From: Alphaproteobacteria bacterium
GTDB taxonomy: Bacteria > Pseudomonadota > Alphaproteobacteria > UBA9219
Assembly (NCBI GenBank): GCA_028866275.1
Contig: JAGWIK010000004.1
Location: 1-64,000 of the forward strand
Direction of reading: 5' to 3'
DNA length: 64,000 nucleotides
Positions 31,072-40,397 of this stretch are shown one piece after another (position 1 is the stretch's first letter; each line of letters begins with the position of its first letter). The notes below the pieces were generated by a model, which saw only the letters and a list, made by a program, of their open reading frames with translations, did no database searches and was not told the DNA's origin. The translations under genes were made by a program, and so were the position numbers.

Positions 31072-33568
31072 ATTCGGTGGGGAATTGGACGCCGCTGGCT
31101 GAATCCGTGCCGATGCCGCCCAGATTTTTCAGGAACAGATGGAACGTCACCGATGTGCCCGAACTGATATCCAGCCGGTTGGTATCGTCGCGCGACAGGG
31201 TCATGCCATAGCCCAGGCATTCGTCGACATAGTCCAACGATATGGTGCTGATACGCGGCCCCGGCTGCGGGTCGAAGGCCTGCGTATGCGATCCGGACAG
31301 ATTCCAGTATTTGTCGAAAGTCGACGAAAAGCCAAAGGTGATCTGTCTGACCTGATCGATCAGGTTGGTGACAGGATCGGTTTGATAGGCCTGGATATAG
31401 CGAATGGACGGGCGGAACACCGGCGCGCCAAAGCTGGTCAGCACGTCCTGCCGTTGCGGCGACAGGTTGCTGGACGCAAGGCGGAAACCGTAATTGGCGT
31501 CGAACCACGGCGCGGGGGAAAAATCGATGCGTCCGACATAATCCGACGCGCGCTGGCCGAGGCCCGATTGCTGAGTGAATTGGTTGTCCTGAGTGAAGTC
31601 GTAGCTTTGGCCGGCGAATGTATCGATATGCGCGCCGTTATTCGCGGTGATGACGTTGCGCAAACCGTATGTGGCGCGGCTGCCCCCTTCGACCTGATCG
31701 GAGCCGGTAAAGCGGTTGGGCGAAAACAGGTTGGTTTCGTCGAATTCGGTGTCGAGGCTGTCCAGATTGACCTGTTTGGCGATGTTGCGCACGGTGGGGG
31801 CTGCCGTCAGGGCGACGATGGGTTCGGTCAATTGCTGATATCCGTCGCCGCCGCGGCTTAGGGGGTAACGCATCACGGCGTTTGCCTGTTCGAAAGGCCG
31901 CGTATACATGGCCTGATTGTAAAGGGTCGTGCCATCGGCGCCGACCACGTTATTGGCCCAATAACTGTCGGTGCGCAGCAGGCCCGACACCGTGGTGACA
32001 AGGCCGGTATTCGAAATCAATTGCCGTTCCCATCCGCCATTCAGCGACAGGCGCCGCGTATCCGGCGTTTGCGTCGATAGGGGCTGGCCGGTGTTATTGG
32101 TCGTCGTGAGCAAAGTGTTGCCGTCGAAAGACCATCGCCCGCCGAAGGTCTGGCCAGGGTCGCCCAGCGCGCTGACGGTCACTGACGGCAGAACCAGCGG
32201 TTCGTTGACGTAAATGCCGGGGCGCAGATCCTGGAAGTGATAGGAATCGACCGACATATAATCGCGGCCCTGAAAACCCTGGACAAAGGCGTGGCTGACA
32301 GTCTGGTCGAGCGACGAGATCTGATAGCGGTCCAGATAGCTTTTATCCGACACGTATTGAATGTCGGTGCCGGCGCGCCATGTCGGATTGATGTCGTACA
32401 GGAAATTGCCGAATAAATCGCCGCGCCATTTGACGCCTTTATCGATGCCCTGATCGTCGATCAGATCGGCTTGCGTGATCGAGCCCGTCAATTGCAACTG
32501 GCCGTTGGTGAAGCGTTCGCGATATTGGCCGGCCATTTGCACTTTGTCGTTGACGCTGAAGGTCGGGGTCAGTGTCGCGTCTTTGTCGGGGGCGATGTCG
32601 ATGTAATAGGGCGTACGGACATAGGCGCCCAGATTGGGGTTATAGCCCGGCTGCGGCGACAAAAAGCCTTGCAACCGTTTGACGGTGGGGTCCGGCCCCG
32701 ACATATAGGGGGTATAGGCGACAGGAACGCCGCCGATATCGAGCGTCGCATTGTGGTAATAAATTTCATGATCGACATTGTCGTGGGTGATGCTGTCGGC
32801 CCGCATCTGCCATAAAGGCGGCTTGTCCGGATTCTTGGCGCAGACGTTACAGGCGGTATAGGCGGCTTTGTCGGCGACGCTGTACCGTTCGTCGAAACGT
32901 TGCACCGTTTTGGCCGCCATACGGGAATTGTCGGTGAATAAAATGCCGGCATTTTCGGCAAAGGCCTGTTTCAGGTCGCCGGTGATTTCCTGATGATCGG
33001 CGAATTCGACTTCGCCCGTTGGCGTCAACAGGGCGACATGGCCGTCCGCCGTCATGACCCCTGTTTTCTGGTTATAGGTCACTTTGTCGGCATGCAGGAT
33101 ATAGTCGTTATGGACGATCTCGACCTTGCCTGTCGCCGTCGTGATGCCTGTCGCACTGTCGGTGTGCATTTGTTGCGCGCTGATCAGCGTTTCCCCGCTA
33201 TGGGCGTTGGGCGACACAGGCGTGAGGGCAGGCACGGGGGCAGGCGCGGCGGCGGATGCGGATTGCGGCGGCGAACGCGGTACCGGCCCGACATAGCCGA
33301 CAGGCGGGGGTGCCGGGGCGGGGGCAGCGGTTTGAGCCGTCATAGGCGCATCGTCCCCGCGCGCGACGGGGCCGGTGTAACCCGCGGGCGGCGGCAAGGG
33401 CGCAGCCGGTATCGGTGTTGCGCTTTGTTCCTGGGGCGCGGGGCCGGTATAGCCGATGGGAGGTGCCCCGGCGCGCGCGGAGGCGGTCGCCGCCAACAGG
33501 CAGGCGACGCTCCAGAAAAGCCAGCTTGAGAACCGGCCGAATCGCTGCGAGGAGAAAGTCGAACCCAT
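31055..33568 (-). CDS. lptD: LPS-assembly protein LptD
   Basis: Outer-membrane beta-barrel that inserts lipopolysaccharide into the outer leaflet with LptE. 837 aa. A signal peptide (about 1-33) is followed by a Pro/Ala-rich segment with three PPxGYxGP repeats (36-43, 60-67, 88-95), then an OstA/LptA-like beta-jellyroll (about 110-250) that contains CNVC, then a barrel. The last part, DYVDECLGYGMTLSRD, holds the cysteine paired with the N-terminal ones in the Escherichia enzyme. In alphaproteobacteria lptD often sits with surA and pdxA; here neither is adjacent. Start chosen for the ATG before GSTFSSQR; no strong ribosome-binding site. Confidence 0.92.
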   Translation of the reverse strand: MGSTFSSQRFGRFSSWLFWSVACLLAATASARAGAPPIGYTGPAPQEQSATPIPAAPLPPPAGYTGPVARGDDAPMTAQTAAPAPAPPPVGYVGPVPRSPPQSASAAAPAPVPALTPVSPNAHSGETLISAQQMHTDSATGITTATGKVEIVHNDYILHADKVTYNQKTGVMTADGHVALLTPTGEVEFADHQEITGDLKQAFAENAGILFTDNSRMAAKTVQRFDERYSVADKAAYTACNVCAKNPDKPPLWQMRADSITHDNVDHEIYYHNATLDIGGVPVAYTPYMSGPDPTVKRLQGFLSPQPGYNPNLGAYVRTPYYIDIAPDKDATLTPTFSVNDKVQMAGQYRERFTNGQLQLTGSITQADLIDDQGIDKGVKWRGDLFGNFLYDINPTWRAGTDIQYVSDKSYLDRYQISSLDQTVSHAFVQGFQGRDYMSVDSYHFQDLRPGIYVNEPLVLPSVTVSALGDPGQTFGGRWSFDGNTLLTTTNNTGQPLSTQTPDTRRLSLNGGWERQLISNTGLVTTVSGLLRTDSYWANNVVGADGTTLYNQAMYTRPFEQANAVMRYPLSRGGDGYQQLTEPIVALTAAPTVRNIAKQVNLDSLDTEFDETNLFSPNRFTGSDQVEGGSRATYGLRNVITANNGAHIDTFAGQSYDFTQDNQFTQQSGLGQRASDYVGRIDFSPAPWFDANYGFRLASSNLSPQRQDVLTSFGAPVFRPSIRYIQAYQTDPVTNLIDQVRQITFGFSSTFDKYWNLSGSHTQAFDPQPGPRISTISLDYVDECLGYGMTLSRDDTNRLDISSGTSVTFHLFLKNLGGIGTDSASGVQFPTEFRQTD

Positions 33569-33764
33569 GCCCCAAGACTTGCCAGAGGCAAGAGTCGGCG
33601 GCAAGGGTTTTGGCGGGATAATGTTGCGGCGCTTGCGTTTTTCTTCGCGCCTGCGGCCTGTCGGGGGGAGCCGCGCTGGCGGAGTTAACGGATTGCCAAA
33701 GATTCTGACCAGCGCAGAAACCTTGAAATTAATAGGTCCTGACCCTAGAAAATAAAAATACTGA

Positions 33765-33781
33765 AAGAGCCGCAGAAAGGC
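33765..33781 (+). other. Hairpin upstream of unknown membrane-protein gene
   Basis: GAGCC and GGCTC flank GCAGAAA, 17-33 bases before the next start codon. No T-run. It may affect translation, or mean nothing. The 229-base region between lptD and this gene otherwise shows no identifiable element. Confidence 0.25.
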
Positions 33782-33797
33782 TCGCCTGAGAGGGACA

Positions 33798-34724
33798 ATG
33801 CCCATTTTTCCATGGATGCGCCGTCTGGCGTCGGTGCTGGCAGCGCTTTATTGCCTTTCCTATTTTGTCGCCGTGATCTGGATCGGCTGCACGCATACGG
33901 CCTTTTATGATTCCACGACGCCCTTTTGGGCGCTTGTCGGGTTTGTTGTCTGGTATCTCCCTTTGCGCTATTTGCGCAAAAAATCATGGGACGGTTCGCC
34001 GTGCATGCAAGAAGCGCAAAAGACGGTCAATGCGTTCTTGGGGAGCAGAATGCGCCAGCCGGCGACGACGACGGCGCGAAACGCGGCGGCAGCCCGCCTT
34101 CTGTTCATTCTGGCGCTTTTCTTTCTGTTGGCGACGGTCGCGGGATTGTGGGCGATCGACACCATCGGCAATCGGGGCGCGGGGCGTCCATTGCCCGTTT
34201 ATACGCTCGACAGTTTGCAAGAGGCTAATCCCGATGATCTTCCTCATTATATCAGGCTGAACGGAACGGTCGCCCATCCCGACCTCGCCTGGGCAAACCA
34301 TTACCACCTCAGGTCGGGCAGCGGCTATATCGACTACTATATGCCGCGGACGGCGGCGGGGTGGGTGCAGGACAGCCCCGATGCTTCGGGTTACGCGCCG
34401 GTGTCCCTGATCGAATTGGATAACGCTTTTGCCGATGATTCGGATGACCCCTTTTACCGCCTCGACCCGCCGGGGCCTGTCGAGGGGCGTTTATCGATTG
34501 AAACCATGCCGGACTGGATGGCGGACGAAATGCGCGCCAAAGGCTGGCACATCACCGCCAATGTCTTTCTGTTGAAGCGGGAAGATTTGTCGGGAACCGT
34601 TCCCGGCGTCGATCCGATGACATTGTATTTCGTTGGCGCCTGGGGCGGTCTTATGAGTTTCGTCTTTGCGCTAGCCGGATTGCTGGCGCGCCGGCGGATG
34701 AAACGCCAGAATGTCGATTCGTAA
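33798..34724 (+). CDS. Unknown integral membrane protein
   Basis: 308 aa. Two membrane helices near the N-terminus (about 10-30, 42-58), a third at about 97-120, a long soluble segment (about 125-270) and a fourth helix at about 278-300. The soluble part starts with YIRLNGTVAHPDLAW and includes HYHLRSGSGYIDYYMP, reminiscent of small beta-barrel (OB-like) domains in membrane-attached proteins, but I do not recognise a family. The start follows GAGAGGG. It is divergent from lptD and convergent with rhlE. No function is assigned. Confidence 0.65.
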   Translation: MPIFPWMRRLASVLAALYCLSYFVAVIWIGCTHTAFYDSTTPFWALVGFVVWYLPLRYLRKKSWDGSPCMQEAQKTVNAFLGSRMRQPATTTARNAAAARLLFILALFFLLATVAGLWAIDTIGNRGAGRPLPVYTLDSLQEANPDDLPHYIRLNGTVAHPDLAWANHYHLRSGSGYIDYYMPRTAAGWVQDSPDASGYAPVSLIELDNAFADDSDDPFYRLDPPGPVEGRLSIETMPDWMADEMRAKGWHITANVFLLKREDLSGTVPGVDPMTLYFVGAWGGLMSFVFALAGLLARRRMKRQNVDS

Positions 34725-34741
34725 GATGCCTGTCTAAACTT

Positions 34742-36163
34742 TTATTTTAAGGCTGCGGGCGGGCGCCGTAAAAAAGCGGGCAGGTCGTTGTCGAAACGGT
34801 CGTTGCCGGCGGCCGGTTCTTCGCGCGTTCTGGCCGGCGCTGCGTTGTTTGCGGGCGCAGGGTGCGGCGCGGTTTCATGCCTGCGGTCGGTCACGTTCGC
34901 CTTGTTGCCGTCATGACGCCGGTTACTGTCGCGGCTGCCGCCTTGCCGCGGGCCGCGCCCGTCACCTCGCCCGCCGCGTCTGCCGTCGTCACGGCGATGG
35001 CGGTGACGCGTTGTGGACTCGTCCACCGTCGGCAGGTCGGGGATGGTTTCGCGGTCGATCGTTTTTTTGATCAGCGTTTCGATGGCGGCAACGCATTTGG
35101 CGTCGTCCGGCGTCACCAGCGTATAGGCCGTACCCGTCAATCCTGCGCGGCCGGTGCGGCCGATGCGGTGGACGTAATCGTCGGCATGGAACGGCACGTC
35201 GAAATTGAAAACATGGCTGACCGCGTCGATATCCAGCCCGCGCGCCGCGACATCTGAACAGACCAGAAGGGCGATTTCATCGCGGCGGAATTTATCCAGC
35301 GTCGCCGTGCGTTCCGATTGTTCCATATCGCCGTGCAGCGCGCCGGCGTTGAAGCCGTGCTTGACCAGCGATTTATGCAGCAGCGCGACGTCTTTCTTGC
35401 GGTTGCAGAAGATGAAAGCGTTTTTGACGCCTTCCTGTTTCAAAAGCATGCGCAACGCTTCGCGTTTCAGCCAGTCGTTATTCTGCGGCAGCGTGACGAA
35501 TTTCTGCGTCACATTGGCCGACGTCGTCGCGGGCGGGGCCACGGTGACGGTTTTCGGGTTGCTTAAAAACCGGTCGGCCAATTTGCGGATTTCCGGCGGC
35601 ATGGTCGCCGAGAAGAACAGGGTTTGTTTCAGCGGCGGCAACAGCCCGGCGATACGGTCGATATCGGGGATAAAGCCCATATCCAGCATGCGGTCGGCTT
35701 CGTCGATGACGAAAATCTTGATGTCGTTCAAAAGGATTTTGCCGCGTTCGAACAGATCGATCATGCGGCCCGGCGTGGCGATCAACACATCGACGCCGCG
35801 ATCCAGCGCCCTGATCTGTTCGTCCATCATTTCGCCGCCGGTCAGGCGCGCCATCGAAAGCTTGTGATATTTGCCGTAAATTTCGAAATTTTCCGCGACC
35901 TGCGCCGCCAGTTCGCGCGTCGGTTCCAGAATCAACGACCGCGGCATGCGCGCGCGCGCGCGGCCCGCGCCCAGAATTTCCAGCATCGGCAGGACAAAGC
36001 CCGCCGTCTTGCCCGTGCCGGTTTGCGCGCAGGCCAGCAAATCGCGGCCCTGCAGCACATAGGGAATGGCTTTTTCCTGAACGGGGGTTGGGGATGTATA
36101 TCCGACGTCCTGAATGGCCTTGAGGATATCGTCGCTAAGCCCTAAATCGGCAAATGTCGTCAC
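34742..36163 (-). CDS. rhlE: DEAD-box RNA helicase (RhlE-like)
   Basis: 473 aa. The motifs are in order: Q-motif FADLGLSDDILKAIQDVGYTSPTPVQ, Walker A AQTGTGKT, PTREL, TPGR, DEAD, SAT, ARGLDIDAVSHVFNFDVP and HRIGRTGRAG. The tail from about 380 is Arg/Gly/Asp-rich (DDGRRGGRGDGRGPRQGG), a typical low-complexity RNA-binding extension. RhlE-type helicases help ribosome assembly and RNA decay at low temperature. The gene is monocistronic with a divergent hydrolase gene 83 bases away. Confidence 0.95.
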   Translation of the reverse strand: MTTFADLGLSDDILKAIQDVGYTSPTPVQEKAIPYVLQGRDLLACAQTGTGKTAGFVLPMLEILGAGRARARMPRSLILEPTRELAAQVAENFEIYGKYHKLSMARLTGGEMMDEQIRALDRGVDVLIATPGRMIDLFERGKILLNDIKIFVIDEADRMLDMGFIPDIDRIAGLLPPLKQTLFFSATMPPEIRKLADRFLSNPKTVTVAPPATTSANVTQKFVTLPQNNDWLKREALRMLLKQEGVKNAFIFCNRKKDVALLHKSLVKHGFNAGALHGDMEQSERTATLDKFRRDEIALLVCSDVAARGLDIDAVSHVFNFDVPFHADDYVHRIGRTGRAGLTGTAYTLVTPDDAKCVAAIETLIKKTIDRETIPDLPTVDESTTRHRHRRDDGRRGGRGDGRGPRQGGSRDSNRRHDGNKANVTDRRHETAPHPAPANNAAPARTREEPAAGNDRFDNDLPAFLRRPPAALK

Positions 36164-36246
36164 GTCTTCTTTAAACTCAGTTGTTTATTTCCGGCCCTGC
36201 TTGTAGCAGAAAGACCCAAGGTAATGCAAATAAGAGCTGAAAACCA

Positions 36247-36945
36247 ATGTCCGACCGATTGCCGTTAATCTTTGTGCCCGGCCTGCTGTGCGATGCGGCC
36301 TTGTGGCAGAATCAGTCTAATGCATTGAAAGACTTGATTGATCCCGTGTTTGCCGACACCACGCGGCATGACGATATTGCCGCTATCGCGCGCGATGTGC
36401 TGGCGACTGCGCCGCGCCGGTTCGCGTTGGCCGGGTTGTCGATGGGGGGATATGTCGCGCTGGAAATCATGCGCCAAGCACCCGAACGTGTCGTCAAACT
36501 GGCCCTGTTCAACACGTCGGCGCGCGCGGATACGCCGGAACAGCAGGAGAAACGCCGGTTGTTGATCGCGATGTCGAAAGCGGGGCAATTCAAGGGCGTG
36601 ACGCCGCGCCTGCTGCCGATGCTGATTCACCCCGACCGCATTCACGATGTCGCATTGACCGGTGTCGTGACCGCCATGGCCGAACGCGTCGGTCGCGACG
36701 CGTTTTTTAACCAACAAACCGCCATTATGAACCGCATCGACAGCCGCGCGTTTTTAAAAGACATCCGTTGCCCGACGCTGGTGGTGGCAGGGGCGCAGGA
36801 CGCGCTGACGCCGCCTGAATTGCTGCGCGAAATTGCCGGCGGCATTGCGGGCGCGCGGCTGGAAATTATCGACCATTGCGGCCATTTGTCGCCGCTGGAA
36901 CAGCCGGATGCCGTGACCGCTTTATTGCGGGGCTGGATAGGATAG
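36247..36945 (+). CDS. Alpha/beta-hydrolase
   Basis: 232 aa. The nucleophile elbow GLSMGG, Asp in AGAQDALTPP and His in CGHLSPLEQP make the catalytic triad, and FVPGLLCD is the oxyanion region. The sequence is like the RsbQ/MenH-type single-domain hydrolases common in proteobacteria. Natural substrate unknown; ester or lactone hydrolysis is likely. It lies 60 bases before murA on the same strand but is probably a separate unit. Confidence 0.88.
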   Translation: MSDRLPLIFVPGLLCDAALWQNQSNALKDLIDPVFADTTRHDDIAAIARDVLATAPRRFALAGLSMGGYVALEIMRQAPERVVKLALFNTSARADTPEQQEKRRLLIAMSKAGQFKGVTPRLLPMLIHPDRIHDVALTGVVTAMAERVGRDAFFNQQTAIMNRIDSRAFLKDIRCPTLVVAGAQDALTPPELLREIAGGIAGARLEIIDHCGHLSPLEQPDAVTALLRGWIG

Positions 36946-37005
36946 GGCTGGTTTTATCGGCGTAATTCATTTATTTTCCATGGAAATCATTTTCAAAGGT
37001 TTGGC

Positions 37006-38295
37006 ATGGACAGCATACGCATCAAAGGCGGGCAGGCGCTCAAAGGCAAAATTCATATCAGCGGCGCGAAAAACGCCGCGTTGCCGCTGCTGGCCGCCAG
37101 CCTGTTGACCGATGAAGCGTTGACGCTGTCGAACGTGCCGCATCTGGCCGATATCGTCACCATGTCGAATTTGCTGGGCCAGCTTGGCGTCGGCATCAGC
37201 CTTAACGGCCACGCGCCAGGGGGGCATACGGGCCGCGTGGTGGAATTGAAGGCCGCGACCCTGACCGATGTTGTGGCGCCTTACGAACTGGTGCGCAAAA
37301 TGCGCGCCAGCATTTTGGTGCTGGGGCCGCTTCTGGCCCGCGCGGGCGAGGCCAAGGTGTCGTTGCCCGGCGGTTGCGCCATCGGCACGCGGCCGGTCGA
37401 CCTGCATATCGCGGCGTTACAGAAACTCGGCGCCGATATCACGCTCGACAACGGTTATATCCATGCGCGCGCGCCGCGCGGCTTGCGCGGGGCGGAAATC
37501 ATTTTTCCGATGGTTACCGTCACCGGCACGGAAAATATCATGATGGCGGCGACGCTGGCCGCGGGCGAGACGACGATCGTCAATGCCGCGCGCGAACCCG
37601 AAGTGGTCGATCTGGCCCACTGTCTGGTCGCGATGGGCGCGCGCATCGAGGGTATCGGCTCCGACCGTATGGTCATTGCGGGCAGCGCGAAACTGCACGG
37701 TGCGGCACATAACGTCGTGCCCGACCGTATCGAAGCGGGGACTTTTGCGATGGCTGCTGCCATTACCGATGGCGATCTGGAACTGATCGGCGCCAAGATG
37801 GATCATCTGAACAGCGTCGCGACCATCCTGGCCGCCGCCGGCATCGACATGACGGAAACCGCCGACGGGTTGCGCGCGCGCCGGGCCAATGGCGCGTTGC
37901 GCGGCGTCGACGTCATGACCGAACCCTATCCCGGTTTTCCGACCGATTTGCAGGCGCAGATGATGGCCCTGATGTGCGTGGCCGACGGCGCGTCGATGAT
38001 CACCGAAACCATTTTTGAAAACCGCTTCATGCATGTGCCGGAACTGAAACGCATGGGGGCGAATATCACCGTGCATAACGCCTCGGCTCTGGTGCGCGGC
38101 GTGCCGATGCTGACCGGCGCGCCGGTGATGGCGACCGATTTGCGCGCGTCGGTGTCGCTGGCGCTGGCGGGGCTGGCGGCGCGCGGTGAAACGATGCTGA
38201 ACCGCATCTATCACCTCGACCGCGGCTATGAACGGCTCGAAGAAAAACTGGCGGCGTGCGGCGCGCATATCGAACGCGTCAAGGAAGCCGCCTAG
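37006..38295 (+). CDS. murA: UDP-N-acetylglucosamine 1-carboxyvinyltransferase
   Basis: First committed step of peptidoglycan synthesis: adds enolpyruvate to UDP-GlcNAc. 429 aa in the two-domain inside-out barrel pattern. [25 protein letters not shown] at the N-terminus, the fosfomycin-target cysteine Cys124 in [30 protein letters not shown], and [16 protein letters not shown] are diagnostic. Stop and the next ATG are one base apart, giving a murA-DUF2948 pair that is characteristic of alphaproteobacteria. Confidence 0.98.
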   Translation: MDSIRIKGGQALKGKIHISGAKNAALPLLAASLLTDEALTLSNVPHLADIVTMSNLLGQLGVGISLNGHAPGGHTGRVVELKAATLTDVVAPYELVRKMRASILVLGPLLARAGEAKVSLPGGCAIGTRPVDLHIAALQKLGADITLDNGYIHARAPRGLRGAEIIFPMVTVTGTENIMMAATLAAGETTIVNAAREPEVVDLAHCLVAMGARIEGIGSDRMVIAGSAKLHGAAHNVVPDRIEAGTFAMAAAITDGDLELIGAKMDHLNSVATILAAAGIDMTETADGLRARRANGALRGVDVMTEPYPGFPTDLQAQMMALMCVADGASMITETIFENRFMHVPELKRMGANITVHNASALVRGVPMLTGAPVMATDLRASVSLALAGLAARGETMLNRIYHLDRGYERLEEKLAACGAHIERVKEAA

Positions 38296-38296
38296 C

Positions 38297-38731
38297 ATGA
38301 CGCAGCCCCTTAAACTGCGCGCGCGCGACGGCGAAGACATGCAGGTCATCTCGGCCATGATGCAGGATGCCATCGCGCCGGTGTGCGACATGGCCTATCG
38401 GGCGGCGGACGGTTCTTTCGTGATGGTGGTGCAGCGGTTGCGCCGCGAGGCCGGCAAGGCCGACGAACGCATTTGTTGCGCCCTGACGATATCGGGCGTG
38501 ACGGCGGCACACACCCACGGCATCGATTTGCGCGCGCAAGACCGTATTCTGGAATTGCTCGCTTTGATGCTGGATGCGCAGGATGGCCGTCCTTCGTTAA
38601 ACCTCATTTTCGCGGGCGGCGCGCAAATCCGGCTGGCTTTGGGCGCGTGGGGCGCGGTGGTCGAGGATTTCGGCGAGTCCTGGCCGGCTTTGTGCAACCC
38701 GTGCCATGACGAAGCCGTCGGCACGTCATGA
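38297..38731 (+). CDS. DUF2948 family protein
   Basis: 144 aa. It begins LKLRARDGEDMQVISAMMQDAI, then FVMVVQRLRRE, CCALTISGV and NLIFAGGAQIRL, the usual sequence of this small alphaproteobacterial family, which in most genomes follows murA and precedes hisD. hisD is not here: infA comes next. The function is unknown. The start is one base after the murA stop, so it is almost certainly co-transcribed. Confidence 0.9.
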   Translation: MTQPLKLRARDGEDMQVISAMMQDAIAPVCDMAYRAADGSFVMVVQRLRREAGKADERICCALTISGVTAAHTHGIDLRAQDRILELLALMLDAQDGRPSLNLIFAGGAQIRLALGAWGAVVEDFGESWPALCNPCHDEAVGTS

Positions 38732-38800
38732 CTTGACGAAAGCCGCGAAAAAGCCCATTTTCCGCGCGTAAACATTTAAAAAGACCAAGAAAGAAGCCTC

Positions 38801-39019
38801 ATGGCGAAAGAAGATCTGCTCGAATTCGAAGGCGTCGTCACCGAAATCCTGCCCAACGCGATGTTCCGCGTCACGCTGGACAACGGCCACGAAGTGCTGG
38901 CGCATACCTCGGGCAAAATGCGCAAAAACCGCATCCGCGTTTTGACCGGCGACAAGGTCAATGTCGAAATGACGCCCTATGATCTCAGCAAGGGACGCAT
39001 TACGTTCCGTCACAAATGA
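38801..39019 (+). CDS. infA: Translation initiation factor IF-1
   Basis: 72 aa OB-fold protein that occupies the ribosomal A site during initiation. [70 protein letters not shown] is the near-invariant family sequence. The start follows AAGAAAGAAG. It shares 4 bases with maf (ATGA), making an infA-maf-yacG operon typical of alphaproteobacteria. Confidence 0.98.
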   Translation: MAKEDLLEFEGVVTEILPNAMFRVTLDNGHEVLAHTSGKMRKNRIRVLTGDKVNVEMTPYDLSKGRITFRHK

Positions 39020-39591
39020 CGAAATCCCTTTTTATTCTTGCCTCGTCCTCGCCGCGCCGGTTGGCGCTGCTGGCGGATATTGGCATTGTGCCGGATAAAG
39101 TCATCGCCGCCGATATCGATGAAACCCCGCGCAAGGGCGAGACGCCGCGCGAGCTGGCGCAACGGCTGGCGCTGGAAAAACTTCAGGCTGTCGCCGCGCG
39201 CGAACCGCAAGGGGTCATTCTGGCCGCCGACACGGTGGTCGGGGTCGGGCGGCGGATTTTGCCGAAAGCCGGAAACGACGCCGATGTGCGCGCCTGCCTG
39301 CGTTTAGTGTCGGGGCGGCGGCATCATGTTTATACCGGTGTAGCTATACGCGCGCCGGAAGGCAGAATTTTGCGCCGCGTCGCCGACAGCACGGTGATTT
39401 TCCGGCAATTGTCCGACGCCGATATGGAATCTTATGTGGCATGCGGCGAAGGCGTGGGCAAAGCGGGCGGCTATGCCATTCAGGGCCGCGCGGCGGCGAT
39501 GATACGTTTTATATCGGGGTCTTATTCCAATATCGTCGGGTTGCCGTTGTTCGACGTCGCGCAAATGCTGCGCGGAAACGGGGGGCTCTGA
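39016..39591 (+). CDS. maf: Maf/YceF nucleotide pyrophosphatase
   Basis: 191 aa. [14 protein letters not shown] at the start (nucleotide-binding S/T-SPRR), [12 protein letters not shown] with the catalytic Asp, KAGGYAIQG and [10 protein letters not shown] identify the Maf family of nucleoside triphosphate diphosphatases, which act on modified or canonical nucleotides and have been linked to control of septation. Overlaps infA (ATGA) and yacG (TGATG). Confidence 0.95.
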   Translation: MTKSLFILASSSPRRLALLADIGIVPDKVIAADIDETPRKGETPRELAQRLALEKLQAVAAREPQGVILAADTVVGVGRRILPKAGNDADVRACLRLVSGRRHHVYTGVAIRAPEGRILRRVADSTVIFRQLSDADMESYVACGEGVGKAGGYAIQGRAAAMIRFISGSYSNIVGLPLFDVAQMLRGNGGL

Positions 39592-39779
39592 TGGCCGGCG
39601 CGTGTGCAATCTGCGGCAAACCGGCCGCGGAAAAATTCAAACCTTTTTGTTCGGCGCGGTGCGCCCATGTCGATTTGGGACGCTGGCTGGGTGAAAGCTA
39701 CAAGGTTCCTGCCGCCGCCATCGACGAAGATACCGAAGACATGCCGTCATTGAAACAGGATGACCGCGAGGACGCGTAG
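39591..39779 (+). CDS. yacG: DNA gyrase inhibitor YacG
   Basis: 62 aa zinc protein. CAICGKPA gives CxxC (Cys5, Cys8) and FCSARCAHVDLGRWL gives CxxxC (Cys20, Cys24), which together bind one zinc; the acidic tail (EDTEDM) is normal. YacG binds GyrB and reduces supercoiling. The start codon overlaps the maf stop by one base. It ends the infA-maf-yacG unit. Confidence 0.95.
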   Translation: MAGACAICGKPAAEKFKPFCSARCAHVDLGRWLGESYKVPAAAIDEDTEDMPSLKQDDREDA

Positions 39780-39859
39780 CCCCGGGTGCGTCAATCATTC
39801 CTTAACCATGATATGAAACCCTTATCAGGCTGATTCGCTTCTTATTTCAGGAGGGATGA

Positions 39860-40054
39860 ATGCCGTTAGGGCTTGGGCCGCACACGTTGCACAGACCTGA
39901 TTATTCCCTTCGCATTCAGCATCTCGACGGGCCCGTGTCGCTCCGGCGTAAAGTAACAGCCCCCGGCCTTGCGCCCGTCGTCGCCACCCTTTACCCCAAA
40001 CCAAGGCCATCGTGGCTGTCCCGGCGGGAAGGTTCTAGTGCGCCTGCACCGTGA
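39860..40054 (+). CDS. Possible small protein with strong ribosome-binding site
   Basis: A 64-codon frame begins 5-6 bases after AGGAGGG (39849-39855), the best ribosome-binding sequence in this 255-base interval. The predicted peptide is basic and proline-rich, has no recognisable domain, and its 3' end overlaps a lipoprotein gene on the other strand by 20 bases. TTAACCAT lies upstream at 39802-39809. Translation is plausible but unproven; it may be spurious. Confidence 0.25.
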   Translation: MPLGLGPHTLHRPDYSLRIQHLDGPVSLRRKVTAPGLAPVVATLYPKPRPSWLSRREGSSAPAP

Positions 40055-40364
40055 TGCGGTATTGGTAAACCTTGGCGTCGCCGTCTTCGTCGGTGGCGCG
40101 CACGATCATGTTGGTGTCGCCCGCGCCGGCTTTCGCGGCCAGATTGATGACATCGCCATCCTGTGACGTTGAAACCAGGTCGGTATTGCCGACGACGACC
40201 GATTGCACCCGTTCGTTCGCGGGCAGTTCGACCTGCGTGGCAAGCCCCGCGGTCAGGTCGATATTGGTGGCGCCGGACGATGTTTGGATAACGCGCGGTT
40301 GATCCGACGCGCAAGCGGCGGTGATCAGGCACGCGGCCAATATGGCCAGTTTCTTGTTGGACAT
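40035..40364 (-). CDS. Small lipoprotein with pilus-formation N-terminal-like domain
   Basis: 109 aa. LAACLITAACAS is a lipobox (Cys18). The rest, IDLTAGLATQVELPANERVQSVVVGNTDLVSTSQDGDVINLAAKAGAGDTNMIVRATDEDGDAKVYQYRI, resembles the N-terminal domain of secretin-type pilus proteins (CpaC N-domain) or the VirB9/TrbG beta-domain: LPANERV followed by VVVGN and TNMIVR. It is a free-standing domain without the secretin part. A role in scaffold contact at the outer membrane is inference. It lies 33 bases from the glycine-zipper lipoprotein in the same direction. Confidence 0.65.
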   Translation of the reverse strand: MSNKKLAILAACLITAACASDQPRVIQTSSGATNIDLTAGLATQVELPANERVQSVVVGNTDLVSTSQDGDVINLAAKAGAGDTNMIVRATDEDGDAKVYQYRITVQAH

Positions 40365-40397
40365 GATGATCCCCTTACATGATTGCGAAAACGGTTA

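Noticed and set aside
33765-33800. CCTGAGAGGG near a hairpin, resembling part of a thiamine riboswitch
   Set aside because: Only a CTGAGA-like fragment is present; the second conserved box and the P1 stem are missing, and the downstream gene is not a thiamine gene.
36975-36986. TTTCCATGGAAA palindrome before murA
   Set aside because: 12 bases only and not placed like an operator for a recognised regulator; weak by itself.
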